Positions 1 to 12,159 of a stretch of 64,000 bases of DNA are shown in pieces; the stretch's first letter is position 1, and each line of letters begins with the position of its first letter. The position numbers and the translations under genes were made by a program. Under the pieces are notes generated by a model. It was not told where the DNA came from. It saw nothing but the letters and a program-made list of their open reading frames with translations, and ran no database searches. Origin of the DNA: Cherax quadricarinatus (lineage: Eukaryota > Arthropoda > Malacostraca > Decapoda > Parastacidae); contig NC_091301.1 in NCBI RefSeq assembly GCF_038502225.1, positions 19,556,847 to 19,620,846 on the forward strand. Direction: 5' to 3'.

Positions 1-1
1 T

Positions 2-1060
2 GCTTTTCTGTCTTTGTGTTTGGCTTCCAATGCATTAGTCAAGAAGATTGTTCCCGAACGCTTGAGAGACGTGGTAGGAGCTCAAGACCCCAGGTTTACT
101 GAAGCAGGGATTAGGTGGGACACCCTTACAGATTCCTCCAGTAGACCAGCTCCTCCCAAAGAACACAAACAGTCCCACTAGGACAAACCGATCATGGAAA
201 AAATCGCCAACACAGTGCTCTCCAACGCCTCAGGAAAGGACAAAGCTCGTCTCCTGGCAGTGAAAGCACCACACTCAGGAGATTTCCTGTTAGCTGTTCC
301 CAATTCCTCCTTGGGCACTCGACTAGACCCACAGGCCATTCGGATTGGTGTTGCTCTTCGCCTAGCCGCCCCCATCCTCACCGAACATAGGTGTATTTGC
401 GGCAGGGCGACAGCTGATCAATTCGGACTTCATGGTCTCGTGTGTCACACAGCAGAAGGGAAGTATGCCAGGCATGAGGAGGTCAATGACATCATAAAGA
501 GAAGCCTCGCCACAGCCCGTTGCCCAGCTCAACGGGAACCCCAAGTGCAGAGGTCTGACAGAAGTCAAAAGCGTCCTGATGGAGCCACTATGCTACCTTG
601 GAAGGATGGAAAGCAGATTGCCTGGGACTACACATGTGCCGCCACATTGGCAGACACCTACTTGCCATACTCCGTAGTGGAAGGGGGTGGAGCTGCCAGC
701 CACAGGGAGACCCAGAAGATCCGCAAATATGGAGACCTTCCCCCTTGCTATAACTTCATCCCAATAGGGTCGGAGACCCTTGGAGCATGGGGCAAGTGTG
801 CTCTAAAGTTCCTAATAGAGCTGGGTGAAAAGCTCATCATAGAAACCAAGGACCACAGGGCGACTAGCTTCTTCTTTCAGAGACTCAGTGTTGCGATCCA
901 GAGAGGAAATGCCTGCAGCATTCTGGGCACGCGACCCACCGCCGGGGAGCTGGACGAAGTATTCGAGATGTAGCTCTGAGTTACCTATGTTGTTTTACTT
1001 TCTATTGTATTTTTGTGAATGTTTTGTCAATGTATTTTGTCTTTAAATAAAATATATATA
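2..1060 (+). pseudogene. 3' end of a non-LTR retrotransposon with CCHC motif and restriction-like endonuclease domain
   Basis: The reading frame is open from base 2 to the stop at 971-973 except for one TAG at 179-181, so the copy is 5' truncated by the window edge and broken once. The part from the ATG at 194 is 259 residues. It has a Cys-x-Cys...His...Cys cluster (residues about 67-85), then an RPD motif (about 127) and WDYT (about 144). This order (zinc knuckle, then PD...D type nuclease residues) is that of the C-terminal restriction-like endonuclease module of early-branching non-LTR elements, which nicks the target DNA for target-primed reverse transcription. A conserved tail with FLFQRLS-like text (here FFFQRLSVAIQRGNA) follows. 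The 3' UTR has AATAAA at 1046-1051. The RT core would lie upstream of the window. Family placement is from motif memory, not a search. Confidence 0.7.
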
Positions 1061-1889
<829 letters not shown>

Positions 1890-1900
1890 AATATATGCGC

Positions 1901-2672
1901 ACACTCAGTGGCCACTTCATTAGGTATGCCTGTACACCTACTTGTTAAATGCTAATATCTTATCAGCCAATCACGTGGCAACCCCTTAATGCCTAAAAGC
2001 ATGCGGCCATGGTCATGAGGTTCAGCTGTTGCTCAGAATGAACATCGGAATGAGTAAGAAATGTGATCTAAATGACTTAGACTGTGAAATGGTTATTGGT
2101 GTTAGACCGAGTGGTTTGAGTATCGTAGAAATTGCCGATCTCCTGGTATTTTCATGCACGACATTCTCTAGATTTACAGAGTAGAGTGAAAAACACAAAA
2201 CATCCAGTAAGCAGCAGTTCTGTGGGCAAAAACGCCTTATTAATGAGAGAGGTCAGAGGAGAATGGCCAGACTGGTTCAAGCTAACAGAAAAGCGACAAT
2301 AACTCAAATAAGTATACACGTTACAACAGTGGTATGCAAAAGAACATGTCTGAATGTACAACACGTCGGACCTTGAAGTGGACTGGCAGCAGCAGCAAAA
2401 GACCACACCAGCTTCCACTCATGTCAGCTAAGAATAGCAAGCTAGGTAACAGTGGGTACAGAATCATCGGATACTTGAAGATTGGAAAAATGTCGTCTGG
2501 TCTTTACGAATCGCAATTTCTGCTGCGGCATTAAATAGGATCAGAATTTGGCGTAAATCTTTGGAATGTGGTGAAACAGGAAATTCGCAGCATGAATGTG
2601 CAAATGATAAATCTGTAACATGCGTCGAAGAATTCGGGTTGTTCTGGGCAAAGGAGAACCCTACCCAGGACA
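1901..2672 (+). pseudogene. Decayed Tc1-like DNA transposon with internal deletion
   Basis: The left end starts cactcagtggccacttcat, matching the terminal sequence I know from a widespread Tc1-like family of fishes and other animals. From an ATG at 2050 the + frame reads as the paired-like helix-turn-helix start of a Tc1 transposase (MSKKCDLNDL, then SIVEIADLL, FCGQKRL, GQRRMARLV), with a TAG at about 2176 in the first helix-turn-helix and a frameshift near 2320. After the region reading RFLLRH-like text (about 2510-2550) the sequence jumps to the far C-terminal part, so the DDE catalytic core is missing. The right inverted end is absent; a (TA)n run begins at 2684. It is a dead copy. Confidence 0.8.
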
Positions 2673-2682
2673 TCGTTTAAAG

Positions 2683-2683
<1 letters not shown>

Positions 2684-2767
<84 letters not shown>
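2684..2767. repeat. Microsatellite (TA)n
   Basis: A pure TA run of about 84 bp, replacing the expected right end of the Tc1-like element and touching the second short element. Confidence 0.98.
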
Positions 2768-2770
<3 letters not shown>

Positions 2771-3053
2771 TTTATGTTAATTTTATTTTATAATTTTATA
2801 GTAAAAGAACCTTAGAAAACTTACTTAACCTTGTTATAACAAGCGCAGTTTGATTTAGCCTAAGCCAACTAAATATATTTTAGATAAGTTTATAATAATT
2901 TAATAATAAATAAACAGAATAAAATATATTTTTTCCGTTAGGTTCAGAATGGTTTTTGCCAAATTATTGCATACACAAATTTTCGCTTGCCTTATTCGGC
3001 AAGAAGAGCGTTGCTATTTAAACCAAAATCGCAAGTTTTACCTATTCGGCGCG

Positions 3054-3055
<2 letters not shown>
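2768..3055. mobile_element. Short non-autonomous element, copy 2, left-truncated
   Basis: The body matches 1400-1689 at high identity. Shared landmarks are the text near ccttagaaaacttac, the phrase taacaagcgca and the stretch aattattgcatacacaaatt. The right terminus reads tattcggcgcgac (3043-3055), one base different from copy 1. The left inverted end is missing and (TA)n takes its place. Confidence 0.75.

Positions 3056-3058
<3 letters not shown>

Positions 3059-3131
<73 letters not shown>
3059..3131. repeat. Microsatellite (TA)n
   Basis: A TA run of about 73 bp directly after the right terminus of the short element. Confidence 0.98.
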
Positions 3132-3133
<2 letters not shown>

Positions 3134-5240
3134 CCTTTACGATCTTTTGAAGTCACTAGTTTCTGGTTCTTTGTGACTTGTCGGCACCAGAAAAGTAAGC
3201 TATTTGTTCATCTTCTGTATGTGTATTACAGTGATGTTTATTTTTCAGATATATTTCCTCTCTCTTAGTTTGTAGTAGTGTGTAAAATTTAACAACGTAT
3301 TGCTGTTATGGCAAGTGTTTAGCTTGTCTTACCGTTTATTTCGCTGGTATATCTATGAAAGGGCCAGTTTATCTAGTGGTAGCCAAGAACAAGTTTTGTG
3401 GAAGCAAATACGACAGTGTTTTCAATGCCATGTGACCTTTTTTTTTTAACTGGTGGGGAGTTATTTGACTTGGATGGTGTGTGTGTGTGGCGGGGGGGCC
3501 TTACACTCGGCCAGCCCCGCCCTGCAAGCCGCCTCTTGGTCTAAAATGTTTCCCTGGCGTGCGGGGCAAACTGTGTGTATTTGAGTGATGAAGTCTCCCT
3601 CATGCAACACTGGTCAAAGCAGATTGTCTTTGCCAAAGCATCGACTCGTGCCTTTTGTTTGTTTGAAATTAAATATCCAACAGGTTTATCTGGAGGTAGG
3701 TCATATTTGGTTTTCTGCGTTGGAATTTCTGTTTTTGACAGCGCATTTCCTTAGTTTATGTACGATAACTGAAACCACACGTGAATCTCTTGTAAATTTG
3801 AAGCCAGCATTACATGCACTGCATAAACTCGAGTATTTTTGAGAGTAGAATGTATAAAGTCGTTGAGAAAGCTGGACTTTTCACTGATAGATACTCGTGG
3901 CTGAAGATCGACTTCCTGCAGCGGCCGCCATTACCATATCAATGTAAAAATTTAAATCTACTATATTCCAGAATTGTGCAAAAAAAAAAAAGGACACAAC
4001 GTTTGAGAGATAAAATTCTTTCTTTCGGGCAGTGGGAAGGGTCGCAGGTCGCGATGCGTTTGATGCAAAAATAAAAAAAATTACCTTGTGCGAGAGATAC
4101 GGTAAACAAAATGTTAACTGGGATGAAAAAAGTTACCGCTTAGCAAATATGGCGCTAAGTTTGTTATTGATAGTGCAATGGTTCTTGTTAGTGCGTACTG
4201 GCGCCCAGAGAAGGGGGCTGTTGCAGCTGCTCTGCCACTGCAGATACAAATGGTTTCCAACATGACAGCCAACCATCTATACAGCTGCAACATTATCTCT
4301 GCCACTACATGTATTTATATATCGGTTAAATTGTTATTGATTGTTACGATGTTCCATAGGATTTTTAAAGTATTTATGGCACGAGTCTAGGGGATCTTCA
4401 GTATGTAATATACACATGGGAAATCGTAATAAAAAAATTATATATACTGATATAATTCAATCTCTTGTGCGGATCAGTTTTAGTATTAAACGTATATTAC
4501 TTTATGGTCTAAAGGTATTTTAATGGTACCTTGTACTTATCAGATATAAACACTTGAACAGACTTATAATCATATATTGTTACAATGGCCTCCATTCTGG
4601 CTGAATGGGTAGATAAGATACGGTCAATTTCCTGAGACAGTCAAAGTTTTAAACAGTTATAGCTTGACCAGTGTAACCGAGATCTGTGCAACACAGGAGA
4701 GCTTCTACTAAGTGGAAGTGTCACAAGTAGTCGCCTTTCGGGAAACTAAGGAATAATACTATTCTCCAGGTAGTCTCTTAAAGTAAATGAGCAGGAAAGG
4801 AAGACCTTCTCGAGACAGAGAGGTGTTGTACTGCCTGCTCTACACCACTCACCTCTGACGTAAGCTCGCGTCAGGCGAGTAGTAACCAGAGGTGAGGTCA
4901 TAAATGGTTATCACTGGTAAATGATGCATCAGCGTAAAATACATACACATAAAATGAAAAATGAGAAAGATGAAAATGAATATGTAATATAAATCTGATT
5001 ATCGTCGTTTTAGCTAATAACGATGATAATCGCAATGTAATATTAGATAGATGAATAAAATTGTAAGACATATTTAGAGAAATCGCAAGTCAGCGTAACA
5101 CTGATATTTTCTTAGTGATGTTTTAGAAGGTCAGTAGTGTAGATACGGCAGTGATGATGAGGGTGATGAACTGCTCATATTGTCGCCCTTTTTCCTACCT
5201 CCTTCAACACCTTGTTGCACTTTCCGAACTGATTATTGCT
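3132..5240. other. AT-rich DNA without recognised gene
   Basis: Only short ORFs without codon-usage or motif support were seen. There are poly-T and poly-A runs near 3440 and 3981. A 10-bp hairpin, ctcacctctg (4848-4857) and cagaggtgag (4887-4896), is the only structured feature noted. This could be intergenic DNA or part of an intron. Confidence 0.5.
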
Positions 5241-5247
5241 CTCGATT

Positions 5248-5465
5248 TCCTCTACCTTTCTTCGTTTATCTTCCCTCTTTCCGACTTCGTGTCTCTTCCC
5301 TCTTTCCAACTTCGTCTCTCTTCCCTCTTTCCATCTTCGTCTCTCTTCCCTCTTTCCAACTTCGTCTCTCCCCTCTTTCCATCTTTGTCTCTCTTCCTTC
5401 TTTCCATCTTCGTCTCTCTTCTTTCTTTCCATCTTCGTCACCCTTCTCTCTTTCCACCTTCCCTA
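5248..5465. repeat. Pyrimidine-rich 25-bp minisatellite
   Basis: About eight diverged copies of a 25-bp unit built on tccctctttcc and cttcgtctctct. One strand is almost pure C+T. The open frames across it are a by-product of the repeat and should not be taken as protein. Confidence 0.9.
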
Positions 5466-5534
5466 CTCTTCTCAATCGTCCTCATTTCTTCCTCCATCTT
5501 TAGGTTTTCACAGGTATGCGCGTTTGCGTGTGTG

Positions 5535-6110
<576 letters not shown>

Positions 6111-6136
6111 GGTACTAGGCACAAGACACATAAGAG

Positions 6137-6628
6137 GTGAAGCAACTTGAGTTAGTTACCTCAAAGGCAATGGGACAAGGTACTATCTCCATGAGAACTG
6201 AAAGAGATGTACTACGTGCACTGCTGACTAAAATCTACAAAAGGTCACTTGATACTGGGCAAATGCCAGACGTAACGGAAAAGATATTCAGAAGAGTAGT
6301 GGAGCACCTGCAAAGAAGGCATTTCAAAAACAGCAACCATCAAGATTTTAGAAATGGTAAATTCTGTCTCACAAACCTGCTCGAGTTCTATGACAAAGTA
6401 TAAGAAGTGCTTCACTAGAGTGACTGATGGAGTTTATATTCTTGAACTGTAAGAAGGCATCGACACAGCATCACAAAAAAAGATTGGGACAAAAGCAGAA
6501 AGGACAGGAAGGAATAACAGAAAGCACTGCAATGGATCTAATACCTAACAGAAAGGAAACAGAATGATTGTCTGGGAGGAGGCATCGGAATAAGCAGGTG
6601 TAACAAACAGGGTTCCGCAAGGATCTGT
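6137..6628 (+). pseudogene. CR1-like LINE reverse-transcriptase fragment with internal deletion
   Basis: The frame from 6137 reads from the RT fingers (YKRSLDTGQMPDV) straight into VVEHLQRRHF and FCLTNLLEFYDKV, skipping the segment that normally lies between them. After the stop, further pieces on the same strand still read as RT (WEEASE, then NRVPQGSV at about 6605-6628). The sequence stops where the 3' terminus of an opposite-strand LINE begins at about 6630. It is non-functional. Confidence 0.7.
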
Positions 6629-6916
6629 ACATAAGAACATAAGAAAGAAGGAACACTGCAACAGGCCTACTGACCCAAGCGGAGCAGGTCCATGTTTCCC
6701 CCCCGGATTTTACCAATGACCCACACCCCGGATTATCCCAGTGACCCACCCAGCCTGGTCATCTCCACTCAAGGATGGAGCACTGCACCAGACCCAGCAG
6801 CACAAGCTAGTCAGGTCAACTCACACCCATCCACACCCACTTATGTATTTATCTAATCTATTTTTAAAACTACACAACGTTTTAGCCTCAATAACTGTAC
6901 TCGGGAGTTTGTTCCA

Positions 6917-7079
6917 ACCCCTCACGGAAGGTTCCTTGAAGTTGGTGAAGGGCTCTTGATTTAGGGAATTGGATCTGTGCTCCAGTTCCCCGAATTAAGC
7001 CTGAATGCCTTCCACATCCCCCCGGCGCTGTATAATCCTACGGGTTTAGCGCTTCCCCTTGATTATAATAATAATAATC
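6917..7079 (-). mobile_element. SINE family A insertion
   Basis: About 163 bp, minus orientation, inserted in the LINE at the codons that follow NRVVDEW. Landmarks on the + strand are ggaattggatctgtgctcc, ggcgctgtataatcc and gggtttagcgcttcc, followed by a (TAA)n-type tail. It closely matches the + strand copy at 61725-61880. The tail resembles the 3' tail of LINEs in this window. Confidence 0.8.
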
Positions 7080-8268
7080 CACTCATCCACAACTCTATTA
7101 CCAAACCAGTGCTTTCCTATATCATTCCTGAATCTGAATTTTTCCAACTTGAAACCATTGTTGCGAGTCTTGTCATGGCTGGAAATTTTCAGCACGCTAT
7201 TTACATCCCCTTTATTTATTCCTGTTTTCCATTTATACACCTCGATCATATACCCCCTAATTCTACGCCTTTCAAGAGAGTGCAGATTCAGGGCCCTCAG
7301 TCTATCCCCGTAGGGAAGATTTCTGATACATGGGATCATCTTTGTCATCCTCCTTTGTACGTTTTCCAGAGCATTTATATCCATTCTGTAATACGGTGAC
7401 CAGAACTGAGCAGCATAGTCTAAATGAGGCCTAACCAAGGATATGTAGAGTTGAAGAACAACCTGAGGACTTCTATTATTTATACTTCTATATATGAAGC
7501 CAAGAATTCTGTTAGCTTTATTGCGAACACTAATGCACTGTTGTCTTGGTTTTAGGTTACTGCTAACTAGAATTCCTAAATCCTTTTTGCAATCAGTAGT
7601 ATTAAGATCTATATTATTTGGTTTATATGTGGCATGGTTATTTAACTGTCCAACATTTAGAACTTTGCATTTGTCAATATTAAACTGCATCTGCCACTTC
7701 TCCGACCACTGCATCAGTCTATTCAAATCATCCTGGAGCGCTCTAGTGTCTTCATTAGAATGAATTGGACGGCCTATTTTGGTGTCATCAACAAATTTGC
7801 TTATGTCACTATTTATTCCCTCATCTATGTCGTTTATGTAAATTGTGAACAACAACGGGCTTGTGACGTGCCCCCATTCTGATTTCTCCCCATTTATGCA
7901 AACTCTCTGCTGTCTATTTGTCAGCCATGCCTCTACCCAGGAAAAAATTTCTCCTATTCCGTGTGCCCTAAGTTTCCTCAATAGCCTCTGGTGTGGAACT
8001 CTATCGAAAGCCTTACTGAAGTCCATATACACAATATCATATTCATTACCATGATCTACCTCCTCAAACACCTTAGTGAAAAAAGTTAGTAAATTCGTAA
8101 GACAGGAACGCCCCTTTGTAAAACCGTGTTGAGATTCATTAATCAATCTGTGCCTGTCAAGATGGCTACGAATTGCTTCTGCAATTATTGATGCCATAAA
8201 TTTTCCCACTATGGAGGTAAGGCTTATTGGTCTATAGTTCGAAGCCAAGGACTTGTCACCTGCCTTGT
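7080..8268 (-). pseudogene. LINE reverse transcriptase (CR1-like), lacking motif B
   Basis: The minus frame of about 390 codons reads SNYRPISLTS (fingers), YMDFSKAFDRVPH (motif A), ISKFVDDTKIG (motif C, with the usual A replaced by V), WQMQFNIDKCKVL, then the thumb and the C-terminal RRIRGYMIEVYKW. Between GHVTS and LLFTIYINDI the expected motif B (GVPQGSVLG) is cleanly absent, an in-frame loss of about 27 nt, so polymerase activity is not expected. The last residues (a run of Ile) come from the SINE inserted at 7079. Upstream it would continue into the segment at 9106 if the inserted palindrome were absent. Confidence 0.88.
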
Positions 8269-8281
8269 AAATAGGTATTAC

Positions 8282-9092
8282 GGTGGCAATATAAACACAA
8301 ATGCAGTATAATGTGATCCTTTATTGACTACGTTTCGCCCACACAGTGGGCTTTTTCAAGTCACAAACAGAGCTACCTGGGGTGGAAGGAACGCGAGTAT
8401 TTATAGTCCGGCTGAGGTCAGGTGAAGAATGCTGCATCTGATGATGTACCGAGTTGGGTTGTAGAGTCTAAAAACTTGGGTAGCTTGGAAAGGAGACTGG
8501 ACAAGTTTGTGAGCAGACCTTCTACAGTGTTCTTATGTGGGATAGCGATGAAGAAGTTTCTTGGCAAGTGGTTCTGCTATGTTATAGAAGCCACTATTCT
8601 GGTTGAAGTTGTCGGATATAGAAATAAGTGATGATTCCAGGATTCTTCGGTATTGAGTGTTGTCTTCTGTGGCGATAAGAAGACAACACTCAATACCGAA
8701 GAATCCTGGAATCATCACTTATTTCTATATCCGACAACTTCAACCAGAATAGTGGCTTCTATAACATAGCAGAACCACTTGCCAAGAAACTTCTTCATCG
8801 CTATCCCACATAAGAACACTGTAGAAGGTCTGCTCACAAACTTGTCCAGTCTCCTTTCCAAGCTACCCAAGTTTTTAGACTCTACAACCCAACTCGGTAC
8901 ATCATCAGATGCAGCATTCTTCACCTGACCTCAGCCGGACTATAAATACTCGCGTTCCTTCCACCCCAGGTAGTTCTGTTTGTGACTTGAAAAAGCCCAC
9001 TGTGTGGGCGAAACGTAGTCAATAAAGGATCACATTATACTGCATTTGTGTTTATATTGCCATTGTGTCGGTATTTTATACCATTTATTTCC
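8282..9092. mobile_element. Palindromic PLE-end insertion flanked by a 13-bp duplication
   Basis: An 811-bp insertion in the LINE, flanked by aaataggtattac at 8269-8281 and 9093-9105. Bases 8284-9062 form a nearly perfect palindrome (arms about 383 bp, 13-base centre at 8667-8679). Identical 69-codon ORFs appear in each arm, and I read one mismatch (near 8371). Each arm carries the family-d hairpin (stem GCCCAC/GTGGGC, then GAAACG) followed by AATAAAG. The right tail ends in gtcggtattttataccatt, the phrase found at the ends of other insertions in this window. Confidence 0.85.
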
Positions 9093-10345
9093 AAATAGGT
9101 ATTACATTTGCCATTTTCCACTTATCAGGCACTATGCCAGTTTGTAGTGACATGTTAAAAAGATTAGCCAAAGGTATGCTAAGTTCCTCTTTACATTCCT
9201 TTAACACCCTTACAAACAGTTCATCAGGTCCTGGGGATTTATTAGGTTTTAGTTTCTCTATTTGTCTAAGGACCATGTCACTAGTTACCGCAATCGTACA
9301 TAGTTTATTATCATCCTGTTCTACATAGTCTATTATTTCAGGAATATCGCTAGTATTTTCCTGGGTGAAAACTGAGAGGAAGTAGGTATTTAGAATTTCA
9401 CACATATTCTTATCACCGTCAGTGATCTGATCAGCGTTACTCTTAAGTGGGCTAATCTTGTCTCTAATCTTACTTCTGTATTTCTGAAAGAACCCTTTTG
9501 GGCTAGCCTTTGAATCCCTTGCGACCTTAGCTTCATAATCCCTTTTTGTTTTTCTTATTCCTTTTTTTATTTCTCTCTTTAATTGAATATATTGATTTCT
9601 TAACTGCCCATCCCCTCTTTTGATACGCCTATATATGCCTCTCTTTTGACCAATGAGATGTTTTAATCTATTGTTCATCCATTTGGGATAATTTTTGTTA
9701 GATCTAATTTCCCTACTCGGAACAAAAGTTGTCTGGGCAGCTAGTACTATGCTCTGAAAAACGTCATATTGGCAACCAAGATCACCTACCTGACCCATAG
9801 TCAGGACATCCCAATTTAGCCCACCCAAGTAATTTTTCAGTCCCATGAAGTCGGCCAAGCGAAAATCTGGGACAGAGATTTGATTGCAGTTATCTGGGTA
9901 ATTCCATGATATATTGAAACTAAGTGATTTGTGATCACTTTCCCCAAGCTCACCATTAACCTCAAGATTATTAATTAGTGAATCTTTGTTGGCAAGAACC
10001 AAGTCAAGCAGATTGTTTCCTCTAGTTGATTCTGTCACAAACTGTTCTAAAAAGCAATCCTGAACCGTATCAAGAAAGTCACTAGACTCAAGATTTCCTG
10101 TCATATTGTTCCAATCAGTTTGTCTAAAGTTAAAATCTCCCATTATCACAACATTTTCATATCTAGATGCCTTATGAATTTCGTCCCATAACAACTTACT
10201 GCCCTCCCTATCAAGGTTTGGGGGCCTATAAATCACACCCACAATTTGTCACGTCCCTTGAGAAACTGTAGCCAAACAGATTCTGTGTTCGATGTTTCTA
10301 ATCTTATATCATGTACTGGGACCTGTATCGCTTTTCTTATATTCG
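9093..10345 (-). pseudogene. LINE endonuclease C-terminus and linker (CR1-like)
   Basis: The minus frame (about 380 codons) contains VIYRPP, VVIMGDFNF, LLDLVLAN and GESDHKSL, which are the distal motifs of an APE-type endonuclease. A Lys/Arg-rich linker follows, then the RT entry KPNKSPGPDELFVRVLKE and MANVIPI. Upstream, the reading NIRKAIQVPV...RLETSN...LKGRDKLWV continues to about 10345 in another frame, with an apparent one-base loss near 10240. The APE N-terminal half is missing. The 13-bp duplication at 9093-9105 marks the palindrome insertion. Confidence 0.85.
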
Positions 10346-10350
10346 GGTTA

Positions 10351-10515
10351 AGATAGTCTTATGTAACCCTGTTCCCAGATGATGTGAAACAGGAGAATAC
10401 AAATTGGAGAGGATAAGGAAAAGCTGCAAACATGAACAGACTGCAGAACTCATCTGATATGTTGTAAAAAATATAATGGAATCGACTCTAGCAAGTGCAA
10501 GGTTAGGAGAATTTT
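10351..10515 (+). pseudogene. Decayed LINE RT fragment
   Basis: The + frame reads VTLFPDDVK, a degenerate RT motif C (usually FADDVK), then MNRLQNSSD and a KCKV-like phrase near the end, with several stops. It is very short and old. Confidence 0.5.
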
Positions 10516-10554
10516 GTAAGAGAAAAAAAAAACAGAAACAAGAGTATATTCTCG

Positions 10555-11097
10555 AATCACAAAAGCTACAACCCTCACTGAAGGAAAGGACCTCGAGATG
10601 AGCACAGTATCGAGCACTTAAAAGTGTGCATCAACTGTATAACCTCTACAGAATACACACGTGATGAATGGTTTTGAAAACCGACAAGTTGAAAAATTGA
10701 GACACTTATGCAGCATATGGGAATCTTAATCTTCAATAAAGATTCCCATAAGTTGCATAACTGTCTCAGTTCTTCAGAATACACACGGTTGGCAAATCTA
10801 AGATTGGCCTTTCCTGATACTGTATACTACATATGTAAGAAGCATCTTAGAGTATTATTAGAGGCTAAAGGAGTTAAACCTGGTGATATTAGAGCACAAA
10901 GTACTCGGAGGAATTGATAGGGTGGACAGTGAAAAAAAAAAAAAAGGTACACAAGGACACAGTTGGAAGTTAAAAATACAAATAGCCCACAGGGATGTCA
11001 AGAAGTATTTCTTCAGCCTCAGAGTGGTCAGGAAAGGACATTACCTAAACAGCGAAGTGGTAGAGGCAACATGTATACACAGCTTTAATAATAGATA
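10555..11097 (+). pseudogene. LINE C-terminal remnant with a nested 113-bp insertion
   Basis: The + strand reads LANLRLAF and, after stops, GIDRVDSE...HSWKLKIQIAHRDVKKYFF...VEATCIHSF, the C-terminal signature shared with the LINE copies at 45721-46056 and 48258-48857. It is interrupted at 10662-10774 and has a poly-A expansion near 10931. Confidence 0.75.
10662..10774. mobile_element. Tiny foldback PLE-end insertion with 13-bp target duplication
   Basis: Flanked by cagaatacacacg at 10649-10661 and 10775-10787. The 113-bp insert is a foldback: gagacacttatgcagcat and gattcccata-type text on the left are mirrored by aagattcccataagttgcat on the right. It keeps the end sequence of family a but no hairpin motif. 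Confidence 0.75.
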
Positions 11098-11285
11098 AGA
11101 ACATAAGAAAGAAGGAACACTGCAACAGGCCTACTAGCCTATGCGAGGCAGCTCCAGTTCTCCCACCGGCTTAAGCCAATGCCTTGACCTAGTGAGGTCA
11201 GACACGTCACTTAAGGGAGGAGCAGTGCATCCGACCTAGTAGCACAAGCTAGTCAGGTCCAACTCACACCCACTCATGTAGCGTT
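11098..11285 (-). mobile_element. LINE 3' UTR fragment (same family as 6630-10345)
   Basis: The + strand text acataagaacataagaaag followed by ggaacactgcaacaggcc repeats that at about 6633-6671, and the match continues to the caagctagtcaggtc and ccactcatgta phrases. It is severely 5' truncated and carries no coding part. Confidence 0.75.
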
Positions 11286-11289
11286 CATG

Positions 11290-11385
11290 AGTCCAGGAGT
11301 GAACCCAGTAGTGGCCACCTTACAGGCAGGGTCAGGAGCTGAGGCTCGATCTGTGCAATCACAAATAGGCGAATACACACAGAGA
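11290..11385 (+). mobile_element. LINE 3' UTR remnant
   Basis: Text such as gtcaggagctgaggctcgat and cacaaataggcgaatacac parallels the terminal region of the LINEs ending in ccacaactaggtgagtaca (12728). Confidence 0.45.
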
Positions 11386-11555
11386 TCCACAGACATACAC
11401 GCCTACAGACTCACAGACAGGTCCACAGACACACAACAAAGACCACCATTCATTTATATGCAATTCTGCTCCCCGATCTTGCTGAAATTAATGGAATTGT
11501 TGAAGTATGAGGATTGAGGTGTCATGTGGGGTGCAGCGGATATTCAGTACGAGTG

Positions 11556-11603
11556 TGTACTCACCTAGTTGTGGTTGCAGGGGTCGATTCATAGCTCCTG
11601 GCC

Positions 11604-11605
<2 letters not shown>
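11556..11605 (-). mobile_element. Very short LINE 3' end
   Basis: The + strand gtactcacctagttgtgg...ctcctggccccg is the last ~50 bases of the LINE family seen at 45655, 47855 and 48175, in minus orientation, ending at a (GT)n run. Confidence 0.7.

Positions 11606-11684
<79 letters not shown>
11606..11684. repeat. Microsatellite (GT)n
   Basis: About 78 bp of GT. It follows a LINE 3' fragment inside the LINE side, not at its tail. Confidence 0.97.
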
Positions 11685-11686
<2 letters not shown>

Positions 11687-11699
11687 TGAACGTTTATTT

Positions 11700-11980
11700 A
11701 TTAACTACGATAAATGTTTGTTTATTCATCACTTCAAACATATTCAGTTTCTAACACTGTCAGATATAGTACTCTAGGAATCCAGCTTGTTACCTTCGTG
11801 ATAATTCATTCTCATATTATATTAATCATTATCGTAAAGTAAGTAAAGCTATTCAAGGTACTTTTACATTCCACAATCGATATCCACAATTCACTTTCCG
11901 TAATCGGTCGTGTCGTCAAATTTAGACGAAATGAGATATATCCCCCACCATTTATGTCGAAAGGGATGCTGGAGTATCAA
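11700..11980. other. No recognised feature
   Basis: AT-rich DNA without ORF or repeat signature that I could identify. Confidence 0.5.
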
Positions 11981-11989
11981 AACTGGATA

Positions 11990-12076
11990 CTAATCGGCTT
12001 GACAAAACTCCTGGAGAGCGAAATGTTGCCACAATAAAATGTCACATTAGTTGCACTTGTGTCCTTTTACTTTACA
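11990..12076 (+). mobile_element. PLE 3' end fragment, family e
   Basis: It matches the end of the PLE at 23550-23632: cttgacaaaactcctggag, agcgaaatgttgcc, then AATAAAATGTCAC and ccttttactttac. Confidence 0.75.
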
Positions 12077-12079
12077 AAA

Positions 12080-12158
12080 CTGGATACATCAGCAGTGTGC
12101 GTAATAAGGCAAATAGATTACTGGGATTTATATTAAGAAGTGTAAGCAACAGAAGTCC
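12080..12158 (+). pseudogene. LINE RT thumb fragment
   Basis: The + frame reads VRNKANRLLGFILRSVSNRSP, nearly the same as the phrase in the RT at 7080-8268. It is cut by the PLE unit that follows. Confidence 0.75.
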
Positions 12159-12159
12159 A

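Larger units (their letters stand above)
6630..10345 (-). mobile_element. CR1-like LINE copy, minus strand, with two nested insertions
   Basis: Reading the minus strand: the endonuclease end and linker (10345 to 9106), the RT (8268 to about 7080), then the 3' UTR ending in text whose + strand reads acataagaacataagaaag at about 6633-6651. A SINE (6917-7079) and a palindromic element (8282-9092) interrupt it. The 5' end is lost: beyond about 10345 the sequence belongs to another, + strand LINE remnant. A second 3' UTR of the same family sits at 11098-11285. Clade assignment (CR1/Jockey group) rests on RT motifs. Confidence 0.8.

Noticed and set aside
3585..4523. A chain of 60-86 codon ORFs as a small gene
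   Set aside because: Different frames, no splice pattern, no conserved motif and AT-driven composition.
8422..8924. Two identical 69-codon ORFs on opposite strands
   Set aside because: They are the two arms of one palindrome, with no recognisable motif.
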